Below, one piece after another: positions 1 through 8,234 of a stretch of 64,000 nt of DNA. Position numbers and translations under genes: made by a program. The notes under the pieces are model-generated. The model was given only the letters and a program-made list of their open reading frames with translations, was not told the origin of the DNA and made no database searches. Source of the stretch: Rhizobium ruizarguesonis (GTDB taxonomy: Bacteria; Pseudomonadota; Alphaproteobacteria; Rhizobiales; Rhizobiaceae); NCBI RefSeq assembly GCF_012349115.1, contig NZ_PQIG01000100.1, positions 1 through 64,000 on the forward strand, read 5' to 3'. Each line of letters opens with the position of its first letter. Position 1 is the first letter of the stretch.

Positions 1-251
1 CCACGTGTCGTGAACGGGCCAGAGCAACAACGTTGGCGCAACCACTCGGCCCGCTCATCCGACAAAGTCCGTTTCTTGTGCCCGCCAATCCGGCCTGGCG
101 TAAGAGCGCCTGTCTCGGCCAGGCGCCGCTTCCATTTTGAAACACACGAAGGGCTGATCGATAGTGCGGCCGCAATAGAGCGTATCGTCTCGCCGGCCGT
201 TAGCCGCGCCATTGCACGCTCTCGAAGATCTTCAGAATAAGGCTGTGTCAT
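1..251 (-). mobile_element. IS630-family transposase, 5' end only (runs off the window)
   Basis: Reading the minus strand from the ATG at 251 gives an open frame of 83 residues to the window edge. It begins MTQPYSEDLRERAMARL and continues with a helix-turn-helix (residues about 20-45, with SIAAALSISPSCVSKW) and then LSDERAEWLRQR. This is the N-terminal DNA-binding part of IS630/ISXO-type transposases, which cut and paste at TA targets using a C-terminal DDE domain that lies outside the window. Intactness and the far terminal repeat cannot be judged. A small inverted repeat (TTGAAT-CAC-ATTCAA, 283-297) lies just upstream of the start and may belong to the element's end or to the next gene's promoter. 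Confidence 0.85.
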
Positions 252-436
252 CGCCGCTGGCCTGCCTTCCCCAGCAGCAATGTTGAATCACATTCAAACT
301 GATTTGCGAATCCCAGATTCCGCTAAATCACAGCATGCTCTAGAAAGCCGAGTGATGACGCCATGAAATTTCCTGATTTGATCGCAGCCGCTTTCTGTCG
401 TGGAATGGATAGAGCTGCGATCTCGAAAGGACTGTC
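252..436. other. Intergenic between IS fragment and GST
   Basis: This 185-bp gap holds the outer end of the insertion element and the upstream region of the glutathione transferase gene. The only structure seen is the 6-bp inverted repeat at 283-297. The exact boundary of the element could not be set because the matching end is not in the window. Confidence 0.4.
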
Positions 437-1126
437 ATGACCAGAGCCCTCTATTCCCTCTGCGGCGCCGACGAGCGGCGCTTCTTTTCGCCCCATTGCT
501 GGAAGGCGGTGATGGCGCTGGCGCATAAGGGCCTCGATTTCGAGGAGATTCCGACGACCTATGCCCGCATCCGCGCGATCGGTGGCGGCGTCTCGTCGAT
601 CGTGCCGGTTCTCGACGACAATGGCCGGCTGGTCTCCGACAGTTTCGACATCGCCCTCTATCTGGAGGAGGCCTATCCCGAGCGGCCGTCACTGTTCAAC
701 GGCGAGGGCGGCAAGGCGTTGTCGCGGATGGTGGAAGGCTATTCGCAGATGATCATCCATCCGGCGATCATGCGCATCGCCCTTCTCGACATCCATGCGA
801 ACCTCGACGAGGGAGACAAGGCCTATTTCCGCGAAAGCCGGGAGACTCGGCTCGGCAAGCCGTTGGAGGGGGTTGCCGCCGATAGCGAGGTGGAGAAGGC
901 CGCCTTCGGTGCCAAGCTGGAGCCGCTTCGGCACATGCTGAAATTCCAACCCTTCATCGGCGGCCAGACACCGCTCTTTGCCGACTATATCGTCTTCGGC
1001 GCGCTGCAATGGCTGCGTGTCTCCGCCGGTCTCGCCATGCTAGCCGCTGACGATCCCGTCATGGCCTGGTTCGAACGCTGCCTCGATCTCCACCAAAGCC
1101 GCGGCAGGACTGTGACAGCGGCGTGA
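437..1126 (+). CDS. Glutathione S-transferase family protein (LigE-like N-terminus)
   Basis: A 229-residue cytosolic protein with a thioredoxin-fold GST N-domain (about 1-85) and an all-helical C-domain. The N-terminus has the FFSPHCWKA segment where the glutathione-binding site lies. It is followed by the cis-proline region IVPVLDD and the SDSFDIALYLEE motif that contacts the glutathione gamma-glutamyl group. The N-domain resembles bacterial beta-etherase (LigE/LigF) type GSTs, but the substrate cannot be deduced. The ATG at 437 follows a GAAAGGA ribosome site. It is transcribed alone, ahead of ndk, with about 80 bp between them. Confidence 0.8.
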   Translation: MTRALYSLCGADERRFFSPHCWKAVMALAHKGLDFEEIPTTYARIRAIGGGVSSIVPVLDDNGRLVSDSFDIALYLEEAYPERPSLFNGEGGKALSRMVEGYSQMIIHPAIMRIALLDIHANLDEGDKAYFRESRETRLGKPLEGVAADSEVEKAAFGAKLEPLRHMLKFQPFIGGQTPLFADYIVFGALQWLRVSAGLAMLAADDPVMAWFERCLDLHQSRGRTVTAA

Positions 1127-1207
1127 AATTGCCGCCGACCTCTTGTTTTCGGGCGTTGGGGCGGGTAAAGACCGCCCACTTTTCCCGAGAAAACAGAGGA
1201 TTTGACT

Positions 1208-1630
1208 ATGGCGATTGAACGCACCTTCTCGATGATCAAGCCGGATGCAACCAAGCGCAACCTGACGGGCGCCATCACCAAGATGCTCGAAGATGCCGGC
1301 CTGCGTGTCGTCGCTTCCAAGCGCGTCTGGATGAGCCGTCGCGAAGCCGAAGGCTTCTACGCCGTTCACAAGGACCGCCCCTTCTTCGGCGAGCTGGTCG
1401 AAGGCATGACCTCCGGCCCGACCATCGTCCAGGTGCTGGAAGGCGAAGGCGCGATCCTCAAGAACCGCGAGATCATGGGCGCCACCAACCCGGCAAACGC
1501 TGACGAAGGCACGATCCGCAAGGTTCATGCTCTGTCGATCGGCGAAAATTCCGTTCACGGCTCGGATGCTCCGGAAACGGCTGCCCAGGAAATCAAGTAC
1601 TGGTTCTCCGATACCGAAATCGTCGGCTGA
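1208..1630 (+). CDS. ndk: Nucleoside diphosphate kinase
   Basis: Transfers the gamma phosphate of ATP to NDPs through a phospho-histidine, balancing NTP and dNTP pools. The 140-residue length is standard. The N-terminus MAIERTFSMIKPDA and the active-site segment NSVHGSD (catalytic His near residue 117) are diagnostic. The ATG at 1208 was chosen over an in-frame TTG six bases upstream because AGAGGA lies at normal spacing before it and MAIERTF is the family's conserved start. A strong terminator follows, so it is probably a single-gene unit. Confidence 0.97.
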   Translation: MAIERTFSMIKPDATKRNLTGAITKMLEDAGLRVVASKRVWMSRREAEGFYAVHKDRPFFGELVEGMTSGPTIVQVLEGEGAILKNREIMGATNPANADEGTIRKVHALSIGENSVHGSDAPETAAQEIKYWFSDTEIVG

Positions 1631-1664
1631 GGCATTCGCCGGCAATGCCTTGAATTGACTCTCG

Positions 1665-1692
1665 AAAGCCGGGGCCACGCCCCGGCTTTTTC
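1665..1692 (+). terminator. Rho-independent terminator after ndk
   Basis: AAAGCCGGGG and CCCCGGCTTT pair around a short loop and are followed by a T run. It lies 35 bp after the ndk stop and could also end the converging lipoprotein transcript, since the stem is A-rich on its left side. Confidence 0.85.
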
Positions 1693-1703
1693 TATGCATT
1701 TCT

Positions 1704-2207
1704 CTATGCCGGGCATTTGTCGGTATTCGAGAAATCGACGCTGCCGTCAGGCTTGAAGACCTCCGGGTTCTTGTCATAAAGCGCGCCGAGGACGAGCGGT
1801 TTGCTCGGCAGGACGGTCTGGTCTAGGTCGGACCGGAACTGCGTCTTCAATTCCTGCAGCACCTTGCCATCCTTGTCGACCAGCCGGACACTCACGGAAT
1901 AGGGGCGGTCCTTGCGCACACAGTGCAGTTTTTCGCTCTGCAGCGCGATCTTGTCGTCGATCGGGTAGATCTTCTGGTTCAGCACCAGCGGATCGCCCCC
2001 CTGCGGATTTTCGAATTCGGCGATGATGACCGAACCATCGGGGATAGGCCCGGTCTTCTTCAGCGTCAGCAGATAGGTGGCGCTCGCCACCCGATAGTTG
2101 AAGACGAAGAGATGGCCGGTGACCTCGACCAGGTTTTCAGCCTGGCGCTGGCAGGCGGAAAGCAGAAGGGCGGCCGCCGCCGCCATCACGATCCAATAGT
2201 TTCTCAT
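1704..2207 (-). CDS. Hypothetical lipoprotein
   Basis: A 167-residue protein with a signal sequence ending in the lipobox LLLSAC (Cys near residue 19), so it should be lipid-anchored in the periplasm. The mature part is rich in beta-strand-like sequence and contains two Cys (KLHCVRK and DKCPA at the C-terminus) that could form a disulfide. No named family was recognised. The ATG at 2207 is preceded by GGAGGAGAC and overlaps the stop of the CGNR gene as ATGA, so the two genes are co-transcribed and translationally coupled. Confidence 0.8.
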   Translation of the reverse strand: MRNYWIVMAAAAALLLSACQRQAENLVEVTGHLFVFNYRVASATYLLTLKKTGPIPDGSVIIAEFENPQGGDPLVLNQKIYPIDDKIALQSEKLHCVRKDRPYSVSVRLVDKDGKVLQELKTQFRSDLDQTVLPSKPLVLGALYDKNPEVFKPDGSVDFSNTDKCPA

Positions 2208-2749
2208 GGCGTCTCCTCCTTCTTGAGGCGATAGTGACGGTTCGCCTTGGTGCGGTTGCCGCACACCGCCATGTCGCACCAGGCCCGGCTCCTGTTCTTG
2301 CTGCGGTCGATGAACAGCCAGCCGCAATTGCCGCAGATCTTCATGCGTTCCGGATCGGGCATGGCGATCAGCCGCAGTGCCGAATGGGCGGTCGCCGCGG
2401 CCAGGCTGCCGGGGCTTGCGTCGCGCAACGCCTTCGCCAGCGCTTGCAGCAGCCTGGCCAGCAATTGGTCGTCGCCGCCATTCAGTATACGCTTGCGGAA
2501 ATAGAGGTCGATCGCTTCCCGCAGTGCGATGAAATCCGCTTCGTTTTCCGCCGCCACCGGCGCGATATCGCCGAAGAGGGCGCGCTCGGCGCAGAATTCG
2601 GCGGCGGCGCGTGGAAAGCTCTGCATTTGATCCCTGACCGCGAAGCGGTCGATCCGCCGCGTTGCATCGTGGCGCAGAACGACGCTGTTGACGACATCGA
2701 GCGCCAGCGCGCCGCCGGCAAAGCGGTGAGGGGTCCAGGAAAAGCTCAT
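2204..2749 (-). CDS. CGNR zinc-finger / ABATE-domain protein, probable regulator
   Basis: A 181-residue protein with an N-terminal ABATE-like helical domain, which in this family binds small ligands (about 1-125). The C-terminal zinc-binding CGNR motif reads CGNCGWLFIDRSKNRSR, then WCDMAVCGNR (four Cys). Such proteins are widely taken to be transcription factors. The gene is divergent from the LivH-like permease, and a long inverted repeat lies between them, which suggests control of its own promoter and of the permease. It is followed by a lipoprotein gene with a 4-bp overlap. The function is inferred; the effector is unknown. Confidence 0.85.
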   Translation of the reverse strand: MSFSWTPHRFAGGALALDVVNSVVLRHDATRRIDRFAVRDQMQSFPRAAAEFCAERALFGDIAPVAAENEADFIALREAIDLYFRKRILNGGDDQLLARLLQALAKALRDASPGSLAAATAHSALRLIAMPDPERMKICGNCGWLFIDRSKNRSRAWCDMAVCGNRTKANRHYRLKKEETP

Positions 2750-2753
2750 GATG

Positions 2754-2793
2754 AAATTATAACTGGTGAAATAGGTTTTACTAGTTATAATTT
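2754..2793. promoter_or_regulatory. Inverted-repeat operator candidate between CGNR gene and permease
   Basis: Two 14-base arms, AAATTATAACTGGT (2754-2767) and ACTAGTTATAATTT (2780-2793), are complementary except for one position and are separated by 12 bases. They fill the 65-bp divergent promoter gap. The symmetry suggests a dimeric regulator, the CGNR protein being the natural candidate. Confidence 0.6.
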
Positions 2794-2814
2794 TGATGAC
2801 GCGGAGTGTTCGGA

Positions 2815-3711
2815 ATGGCCTATCTTCTGCAGCAGCTGGCGAATGCGGTTCCGCTTGCCGCCCTCTATGCCGCGCTTGCCTTCGGTTATGCCGTCGCCTT
2901 CGGCGTGACGAAGCGGGCCGACATCACCTATGGGGCGATCTTTGCCTTTGCGGGCCAGATCCTGCTGCTCTTCACCGAACTCGCCTATGTCAGGTTTTGG
3001 CTGGTGCTGCCGGCCGCCCTTGCCGTCGGCGCCTGTGCTTCCATCGTCTATTCGCTGGCGGCGGGCCTATGGATCGGCCGCTCGATCATGCTGCCGCTGG
3101 TCAACAAATCGCCGAATACGGTCATCGTCGCTGCCCTCGGCATCATGATCGTACTGATGGAGACCGCCCGGCTTGCCGCCAATACCCGCTCTATCTGGCT
3201 GCCGCCGTTCCTGAACGACACAGTCGTCTTCTGGAGCGACGGGCTGTTCAAAGTGACGCTCACCCATATCCAGCTGATCAACACGGTACTGATGTCTGCC
3301 ATTGTCGCTGTGGGCACGCTGATCCTCAGACGCACGGCCTGGGGCCGCGTCTGGCGCGCCGTTACCGATGACCCGCTGGCGGCCGAACTCTGTGGCACGA
3401 GCGCCGATCGCGTCTTTCTCGTCGCCTATGCGGCAGCCGCCCTCGTCGCCACGATCTGCGGCATCCTCGCCACCTTCTATTACGGCTCGATGGATTTCGG
3501 CGCCGGCCTGATGTTCGGACTGAAGGTGCTGTTGATCGCAGCCGTCGGCGGCTACTCCGATCCGCTGCGCTCGGCAGGCGGCGCTGCCGGGCTTGCCGTC
3601 GTCGAAACCATGTGGGGCGCCTATGGCCCCTTCGTCTGGCGGGATCTGGTCATCTTTTCGCTGCTCGTCCTGCTCTTGGTGATGAGCCGCCGGGAGCGTG
3701 TTATTCTCTAA
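2815..3711 (+). CDS. Orphan LivH-type ABC transporter permease (branched-chain amino acid family)
   Basis: A 298-residue integral membrane protein with eight or so hydrophobic segments and the LivH-family pattern: FGVTKRADITYGAIFAF near residue 30, and the cytoplasmic RAVTDDPLAAELCG loop near residue 185 where the ATPase docks. Branched-chain amino acid (HAAT) importers normally need LivM, LivG, LivF and a binding protein; none is adjacent. The start at 2815 follows GCGGAG at 8 bases; a GTG at 2806 is an alternative. The substrate is unknown. It may use ATPases encoded elsewhere and is probably controlled by the divergent CGNR regulator. Confidence 0.8.
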   Translation: MAYLLQQLANAVPLAALYAALAFGYAVAFGVTKRADITYGAIFAFAGQILLLFTELAYVRFWLVLPAALAVGACASIVYSLAAGLWIGRSIMLPLVNKSPNTVIVAALGIMIVLMETARLAANTRSIWLPPFLNDTVVFWSDGLFKVTLTHIQLINTVLMSAIVAVGTLILRRTAWGRVWRAVTDDPLAAELCGTSADRVFLVAYAAAALVATICGILATFYYGSMDFGAGLMFGLKVLLIAAVGGYSDPLRSAGGAAGLAVVETMWGAYGPFVWRDLVIFSLLVLLLVMSRRERVIL

Positions 3712-3712
3712 C

Positions 3713-4174
3713 TTATTTCCACTTGTCGCGCGCCGCGTCGTCGGCGTCTTTCGCTGAGACCCAATCGCCGCTGGCGCCATCCCTGGCGTGCTCCTTCTTC
3801 CAGAAGGGGGCCGCAGTCTTCAGGAAATCCATGACAAAATTGGCGCCGTCGAACGCCGCCTGCCGGTGCGGTGCGGCTGCGACGACGAGCACGATATTCT
3901 CGCCGGCTGCGATCTTTCCGTAGCGGTGGATGGCGGTGAGGCCGAGAAGTCCGAAACGCGCGATGGCAAGATCGCCGATGCGCAGCATCTCCGCTTCGGC
4001 CATGCCGGGATAATGTTCGAGTTCGAGGGCCGCCAGCGTGCCGCCTTCATCGCGGCAGAGGCCGGAAAAGGTGACAACGGCGCCAATGCCGGATTTGCCC
4101 TTGGAGAGCAGATCGACCTCGGCCTGCAGGTCGAAGTCCTCATGCTGGACGCGGATGGTGGGGGTGGCGGTCAC
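3713..4174 (-). CDS. moaE: Molybdopterin synthase catalytic subunit MoaE
   Basis: MoaE with thiocarboxylated MoaD converts cyclic pyranopterin monophosphate to molybdopterin in the cytosol. The 153-residue protein has the MoaE hallmarks: VVTFSGLCRDEG, LELEHYPGMAE, HRYGKIAAGE and the C-terminal PFWKKE with the catalytic lysines. The start codon is GTG at 4174, preceded by GGGGGAGG. It is the last gene of the SDR-uvrC-pgsA-moaD-moaE run but is separated from moaD by about 200 bp of repeat DNA. It converges on the permease with a one-base gap. Confidence 0.95.
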   Translation of the reverse strand: MTATPTIRVQHEDFDLQAEVDLLSKGKSGIGAVVTFSGLCRDEGGTLAALELEHYPGMAEAEMLRIGDLAIARFGLLGLTAIHRYGKIAAGENIVLVVAAAPHRQAAFDGANFVMDFLKTAAPFWKKEHARDGASGDWVSAKDADDAARDKWK

Positions 4175-4180
4175 GACAGC

Positions 4181-4350
4181 CTCCCCCTTCTCCCCAGCGG
4201 GGAGAAGATGTCCGAAGGACAGATGAGGAGGGTGCGCGGCGAAAGCCGCGAACGCACTGAGCTCAAGCGAAGGGCAGTACCTGCGGCCGCGGCCCCCTCA
4301 TCCGCCCTTCGGGCACCTTCTCCCCGAGGGGAGAAGGGAGGGGAATATGC
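4181..4350. repeat. RIME-like rhizobial palindromic mosaic element
   Basis: Two related palindromic blocks flank a spacer. The left one has CTTCTCCCC/GGGGAGAAG (from about 4187), then TGTCCGAAGGACAGATGAGG. The right one, inverted, has CCTCATCCGCCCTTCGGGCA, then CTTCTCCCC/GGGGAGAAG (to about 4345). This two-palindrome layout matches rhizobial intergenic mosaic elements (RIME1 type). It sits inside the moaD-moaE transcript. Confidence 0.75.
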
Positions 4351-4370
4351 CGCATCCGATCTCATCCCAG

Positions 4371-4625
4371 TCACCCACCCGTCATCGGCGGAAATATCCC
4401 GATCTCCCGGGCGCCGGATATCGGCTCGTCGTGCTCGACATGCTCCATGTCGAGCGCCACGCGGATCACGTCGGGATATTGAAGTGCGGTCTCATATTCT
4501 TCGCCCAGCGTCTTCAAATGATTCAGGAGATCGGCAACGGTGACGACGGAGGAGGGGAGGTCGATCTCCTCCTCGCCCTTGCCGATGCGCTCGCGCACCC
4601 AGGCGAAATAGACAAGCCGCGTCAT
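4371..4625 (-). CDS. moaD: Molybdopterin synthase sulfur-carrier subunit MoaD
   Basis: An 84-residue ubiquitin-fold protein ending in the essential Gly-Gly (IFPPMTGG), whose C-terminus is thiocarboxylated to donate sulfur to the pterin precursor. The N-terminus TRLVYFAWVRERIG is typical. The ATG at 4625 overlaps the pgsA stop by four bases, so translation is coupled. MoaE lies downstream after a repeat insertion. The molybdopterin oxidoreductase at 11.0-13.2 kb is one possible user of the cofactor. Confidence 0.95.
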   Translation of the reverse strand: MTRLVYFAWVRERIGKGEEEIDLPSSVVTVADLLNHLKTLGEEYETALQYPDVIRVALDMEHVEHDEPISGAREIGIFPPMTGG

Positions 4626-5212
4626 TCCTCGTCATCCACGATATGTTTCACGCCGGCGCGGAAATAGTCGTAGCCGGTATAGATCGTCAGCAGCGCCGCG
4701 ATCCACAGCAGTGCGATGCCCGTCTGTGTCGTATAGGGGAAAATCTCGTCGCCGGCCGGGCCGGCGAGCAGGAAGGCGATGGCGACGAGCTGCAGCGTCG
4801 TCTTCCACTTGGCGATCCGCGTCACCGGTACGCTGACCTTCAGCGCTGCCAGATATTCGCGCAAGCCCGAAACCAGGATCTCGCGGCAGAGAATGGTGAT
4901 CGCCGCCCAGATCGACCAGCCGGCGATCGTCTGGTCGGCCGCGACCAGCAGAAGGATCGAAGCGACCAGCAGCTTGTCGGCGATCGGATCGAGCATGCGG
5001 CCGATATTCGACGTCTGGTTCCAGATGCGCGCGAGATAGCCGTCGAGGAAATCGGTGAGCGAGGCGATGACGAAGATCCACAGCGCCACCCAGCGCGCCG
5101 TGTTGCTGATCGACAGCCTGCCCTCGATGAAGAAGCAGAGAACGATCAGCGGTACGGCGAGGATACGACCGTAGGTCAGAAGATTGGGAATGCTGTACGC
5201 ACGCGATGCCAT
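4622..5212 (-). CDS. pgsA: CDP-diacylglycerol--glycerol-3-phosphate 3-phosphatidyltransferase
   Basis: Commits CDP-diacylglycerol to phosphatidylglycerol at the inner membrane by making phosphatidylglycerol phosphate. The 196-residue polytopic protein carries the CDP-alcohol phosphotransferase motif: DFLDGYLAR, then GRMLDPIADK (the D-G-AR-G-D-D pattern, near residues 62-85). It has four or more hydrophobic segments. It lies between uvrC, 215 bp upstream with a repeat in the gap, and moaD, overlapping by four bases. Confidence 0.95.
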   Translation of the reverse strand: MASRAYSIPNLLTYGRILAVPLIVLCFFIEGRLSISNTARWVALWIFVIASLTDFLDGYLARIWNQTSNIGRMLDPIADKLLVASILLLVAADQTIAGWSIWAAITILCREILVSGLREYLAALKVSVPVTRIAKWKTTLQLVAIAFLLAGPAGDEIFPYTTQTGIALLWIAALLTIYTGYDYFRAGVKHIVDDEE

Positions 5213-5243
5213 GGGATCGTTTCTCTGAATTGATGCGCCGCTA

Positions 5244-5348
5244 AAGCGCCGCGCGTCTTTTCAGGCGCGCAAAGGACGCTGTAACACTTTAGAATATCCG
5301 CATCGAGCTTTCCGAAAGTCGATTCCGATTTTCGGGCCGATGCGGTAG
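5244..5348. repeat. Two-hairpin rhizobial repeat, copy 1
   Basis: First hairpin GCGCGTC/GGCGCGC within AAGCGCC...GGACGCTGT. Then the linker TAACACTTTAGAA, then a second hairpin whose outer stem is CCGCATCG/CGATGCGG and inner stem CCGAAAG.../CGATTTTCGG. The outer stem differs in sequence from the other copies but remains complementary. It lies in the uvrC-pgsA gap. Confidence 0.8.
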
Positions 5349-5427
5349 ATGACGGCTTTGGCCGCGGACCGTCAACATTCTTTCTGTCTTTTCACCGCCT
5401 TTGCGTGGAATTTGCGACGGACGCCGG

Positions 5428-7470
5428 TTATTTCGCGGCGTCGTCGTGGAAATGGTTATAGACCTGCTTGGCGACGGCTTCCGATATGCCTTCCACCGCC
5501 ATCAGGTCGGACAGGGCGGCGCGCGAAACCGCCTTCGCCGTGCCGAAATGCTGGAGCAGTGCGCGTTTGCGCGATGGGCCGATGCCGCCGATCTCATCGA
5601 GCGGGTTCTTGATCATTTCCTTCTTGCGCCGCGCCCGGTGCGAGCCGATCGCGAAACGATGCGCCTCGTCGCGCATGCGCTGGACGAAGTAAAGCACCGG
5701 ATCGCGCGGCGGCAGCGTGAAGCTCTCGCGGCCCGGCGGGAAGAAGCGCTCGCGCCCGGCCTCGCGGTCGACACCCTTGGCGATGCCGATCGCCATCACG
5801 CTGTCGGTGATGCCGAGTTCGGTAAGGATGGCGCGCACCGCCGTCATCTGCCCCTGGCCGCCGTCGATGAGGATCACATCGGGCCAGGTGGGGAAGGGCA
5901 TGTCGGCAGCGTCGGGTGTGGCCGCCTGCGCCGTCCGGTCAGGAATGCCTTCCTCCTTGATCAGCCGCGAGAAACGCCGCGTCATCACCTCCTTCATCAT
6001 GCCGAAGTCGTCGCCGGGCGTGATGTCGGTCGATTTGATGTTGAACTTGCGGTACTGGTTCTTGACGAAACCTTCCGGCCCCGCGACCACCATGCCGCCG
6101 ACGGCATTGGTGCCCATGATATGCGAGTTGTCGTAGATCTCGATGCGCTGCGGTGCATAGGCAAGCCCGAACGTTTCCTTGAAACCTTCGAGCAGCCGCG
6201 ACTGCGACGCCGTCTCGGCAAGCTTTCGCCCATGCGCCTCGCGTGCATTGCCGACGACATGGTCGACCAGATCCCGCTTCTCGCCGCGCTGCGGCACCAG
6301 GATGGAGACCTTGTGGCCGGCCTTTTCGCTGAGTGCTGCGGCAAGCAGCTCCAGCTCCTCGACTGTCTGCGACAGCATGATCTGCTTCGGCACGGGCTTG
6401 TCGTCGTAGAATTGCGCGAGGAAGGAATTCAGCACTTCGGCGCTCGAAAGCTGCGGATCGGCCTTCGGGAAATAGGCGCGGTTGCCCCAGTTCTGGCCGG
6501 TGCGGAAGAAGAACACCTGGATGCAGGAGATGCCACCCTCATGATGGATGGCGAAAACGTCAGCCTCCTCGACACCGGCCGGATTGATGCCCTGGTGGCT
6601 CTGCACGTGCGAAAGTGCGGCCAGCCGATCGCGATAGATTGCCGCCCGCTCGAAGTCGAGGTCCTCGGCCGCCTGGTTCATGGCCTCGGCCATATGCGAC
6701 TTCACCTTCTGGCTCTTGCCGGACAGGAAGTCCTTCGCCTCCTGCACCAGTTCGCCGTAACCCTCGTCGCTGACCTCATGGGTGCACGGCCCGGAACAGC
6801 GCTTGATCTGGTAGAGCAGGCAGGGTCGCGTGCGCGTTTCGAAGACGCTGTCGGTGCAAGTGCGGATCAGGAAGGCGCGCTGCAGCGAGTTGATCGTGCG
6901 CCCGACCGCGCCGGCCGAAGCGAAGGGTCCGAAATAGTCGCCCTTTCGCGCTCTCGCACCGCGATGCTTGAAGATCGCCGGCGCCCGGTGGTCGCCGGTA
7001 ATGAGGATATAGGGAAACGACTTGTCGTCGCGCAAAAGCACGTTAAAGCGCGGCCGCAAGCGCTTGATCAGATTCGCTTCCAGGAGCAGCGCTTCGGTTT
7101 CCGTGCGCGTCGTCACGAATTCCATGTTGGCCGTCTGGCGCACCATCTGGGCGATGCGGTTGGAATGCACGCGGCCGACGGCGTAATTGTTGACGCGCTT
7201 CTTCAGGCTGCGCGCCTTGCCGACATAGAGCACGTCACCCTCGGCGTTGAACATGCGGTAGACGCCGGGGCTGTTGGGCAGCCGCTTGACGAATTCGCCG
7301 ATCAGTTCCGCGCCGACGAGCCCGGTTTCATTGAGGCTGCCTGCATTCCAGTCGACCGCAGCCGCAAGCGGGGCGGCGGCGGAAACGTCGCCTTCCACTT
7401 CGATATCGTCTTCGCTCTCATCCGTCTCGTCGTAGAGAACGCCGCCATCCGGCAGCTTTCGTCCGTTCAT
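5428..7470 (-). CDS. uvrC: Excinuclease ABC subunit C
   Basis: UvrC makes both incisions around bulky DNA lesions after UvrAB recognition. The 680-residue protein has an N-terminal GIY-YIG nuclease domain (NSPGVYRMFN, VLYVGKARSLKKRV), a cysteine cluster (CLLYQIKRCSGPC), a UVR motif, the RNase H-like second nuclease (EIYDNSHIMG, LIDGGQGQ) and C-terminal tandem helix-hairpin-helix motifs (IGGIGPSRKRALL, VEGISEAVAKQV). It has an N-terminal extension of about 50 acidic residues. The ATG at 7470 follows GGAG and overlaps the SDR stop by four bases; a longer in-frame read-through into the SDR gene was rejected. Confidence 0.97.
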   Translation of the reverse strand: MNGRKLPDGGVLYDETDESEDDIEVEGDVSAAAPLAAAVDWNAGSLNETGLVGAELIGEFVKRLPNSPGVYRMFNAEGDVLYVGKARSLKKRVNNYAVGRVHSNRIAQMVRQTANMEFVTTRTETEALLLEANLIKRLRPRFNVLLRDDKSFPYILITGDHRAPAIFKHRGARARKGDYFGPFASAGAVGRTINSLQRAFLIRTCTDSVFETRTRPCLLYQIKRCSGPCTHEVSDEGYGELVQEAKDFLSGKSQKVKSHMAEAMNQAAEDLDFERAAIYRDRLAALSHVQSHQGINPAGVEEADVFAIHHEGGISCIQVFFFRTGQNWGNRAYFPKADPQLSSAEVLNSFLAQFYDDKPVPKQIMLSQTVEELELLAAALSEKAGHKVSILVPQRGEKRDLVDHVVGNAREAHGRKLAETASQSRLLEGFKETFGLAYAPQRIEIYDNSHIMGTNAVGGMVVAGPEGFVKNQYRKFNIKSTDITPGDDFGMMKEVMTRRFSRLIKEEGIPDRTAQAATPDAADMPFPTWPDVILIDGGQGQMTAVRAILTELGITDSVMAIGIAKGVDREAGRERFFPPGRESFTLPPRDPVLYFVQRMRDEAHRFAIGSHRARRKKEMIKNPLDEIGGIGPSRKRALLQHFGTAKAVSRAALSDLMAVEGISEAVAKQVYNHFHDDAAK

Positions 7471-8234
7471 TCCGTAATCTCCGCCACATCGGGCGTCTGC
7501 CAGGCGAGGTGCTGGCCGCCGTCGAGGGCAATCATCTGGCCGGTGATCGAGGGCGTGTCGTAAAGGAAGCGAATCGTTTGTCCGAATTCCTCCAGCGCCG
7601 GCCCTCGCTGCAAGATAAGGGCTGAGACCTGCGCTTGGAAGTCCTCCATCGCCTGCCGCTCGCTCGGCATCGAGGGGCCGGGGCCGATGGCATTGACGCG
7701 GATGCGTGGCGCCAATGCCTGTGCAAGCGTCTGTGTCGCCGTCCACAGCGCGGATTTGGAGAGGGTATAGGAATAGAAGCTGGGCCTCAGCGCCCAGACC
7801 CGCTGGTCGATGATATTGACGATCAGCCCTGCCGCCTCAACGGGCATCTGCTGCGCGAAGGCCGCCGCAAGAATAGAGGGCGCACGGACATGCAGGTCGA
7901 AGTGCAAAGCCCAGGTGGCGGCATTGAAACTGCGCGCGGAATCATGCTGGAAGACCGACGCATTATTGACGAGCAGATCGAGTGGCCCGAGCGCTTCCGA
8001 CGCCTTCGCGACCAAGGCACCCGTTTCGCCGATATCGGTGAGGTCGGCCTGTAGGGCGATCGCCCGATATCCCTTTCGCCGCAATTCCGCCACCAGCTCT
8101 TCGGCCTCACCGATGGAGCCGTTCGCGTGGATCGCAACGGAAAAGCCATTTGCAGCAAGGTCTTCGGCGATTGCCCGGCCTATTCTCTTAGCAGCCCCTG
8201 TTATAAGGGCCGAGCGAAGTCTTTTGTGGTTCAA
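7467..8234 (-). CDS. Short-chain dehydrogenase/reductase (FolM/pteridine-reductase-like)
   Basis: A 255-residue Rossmann-fold oxidoreductase. The cofactor motif is TGAAKRIGRAIA (residues about 12-23), NNAS follows near 92, and the catalytic Tyr-Lys is in YSYTLSKSA. The C-terminus GQMIALDGGQHL is standard. TGAAKRIGR is typical of the dihydromonapterin/pteridine reductase branch, but the substrate is not proven. No ATG is available: the start is TTG at 8234, with AGAAGG nine bases before. It is the first gene of the run and is coupled to uvrC by ATGA overlap. Confidence 0.85.
   Translation of the reverse strand: MNHKRLRSALITGAAKRIGRAIAEDLAANGFSVAIHANGSIGEAEELVAELRRKGYRAIALQADLTDIGETGALVAKASEALGPLDLLVNNASVFQHDSARSFNAATWALHFDLHVRAPSILAAAFAQQMPVEAAGLIVNIIDQRVWALRPSFYSYTLSKSALWTATQTLAQALAPRIRVNAIGPGPSMPSERQAMEDFQAQVSALILQRGPALEEFGQTIRFLYDTPSITGQMIALDGGQHLAWQTPDVAEITE

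Noticed and set aside
5401..7563. Long plus-strand open frame (about 720 codons) opposite uvrC
   Set aside because: It mirrors uvrC codons on the other strand, a common effect of high GC third positions. The translated sequence is rich in Arg/His/Asp with no domain, while the minus strand is clearly UvrC.
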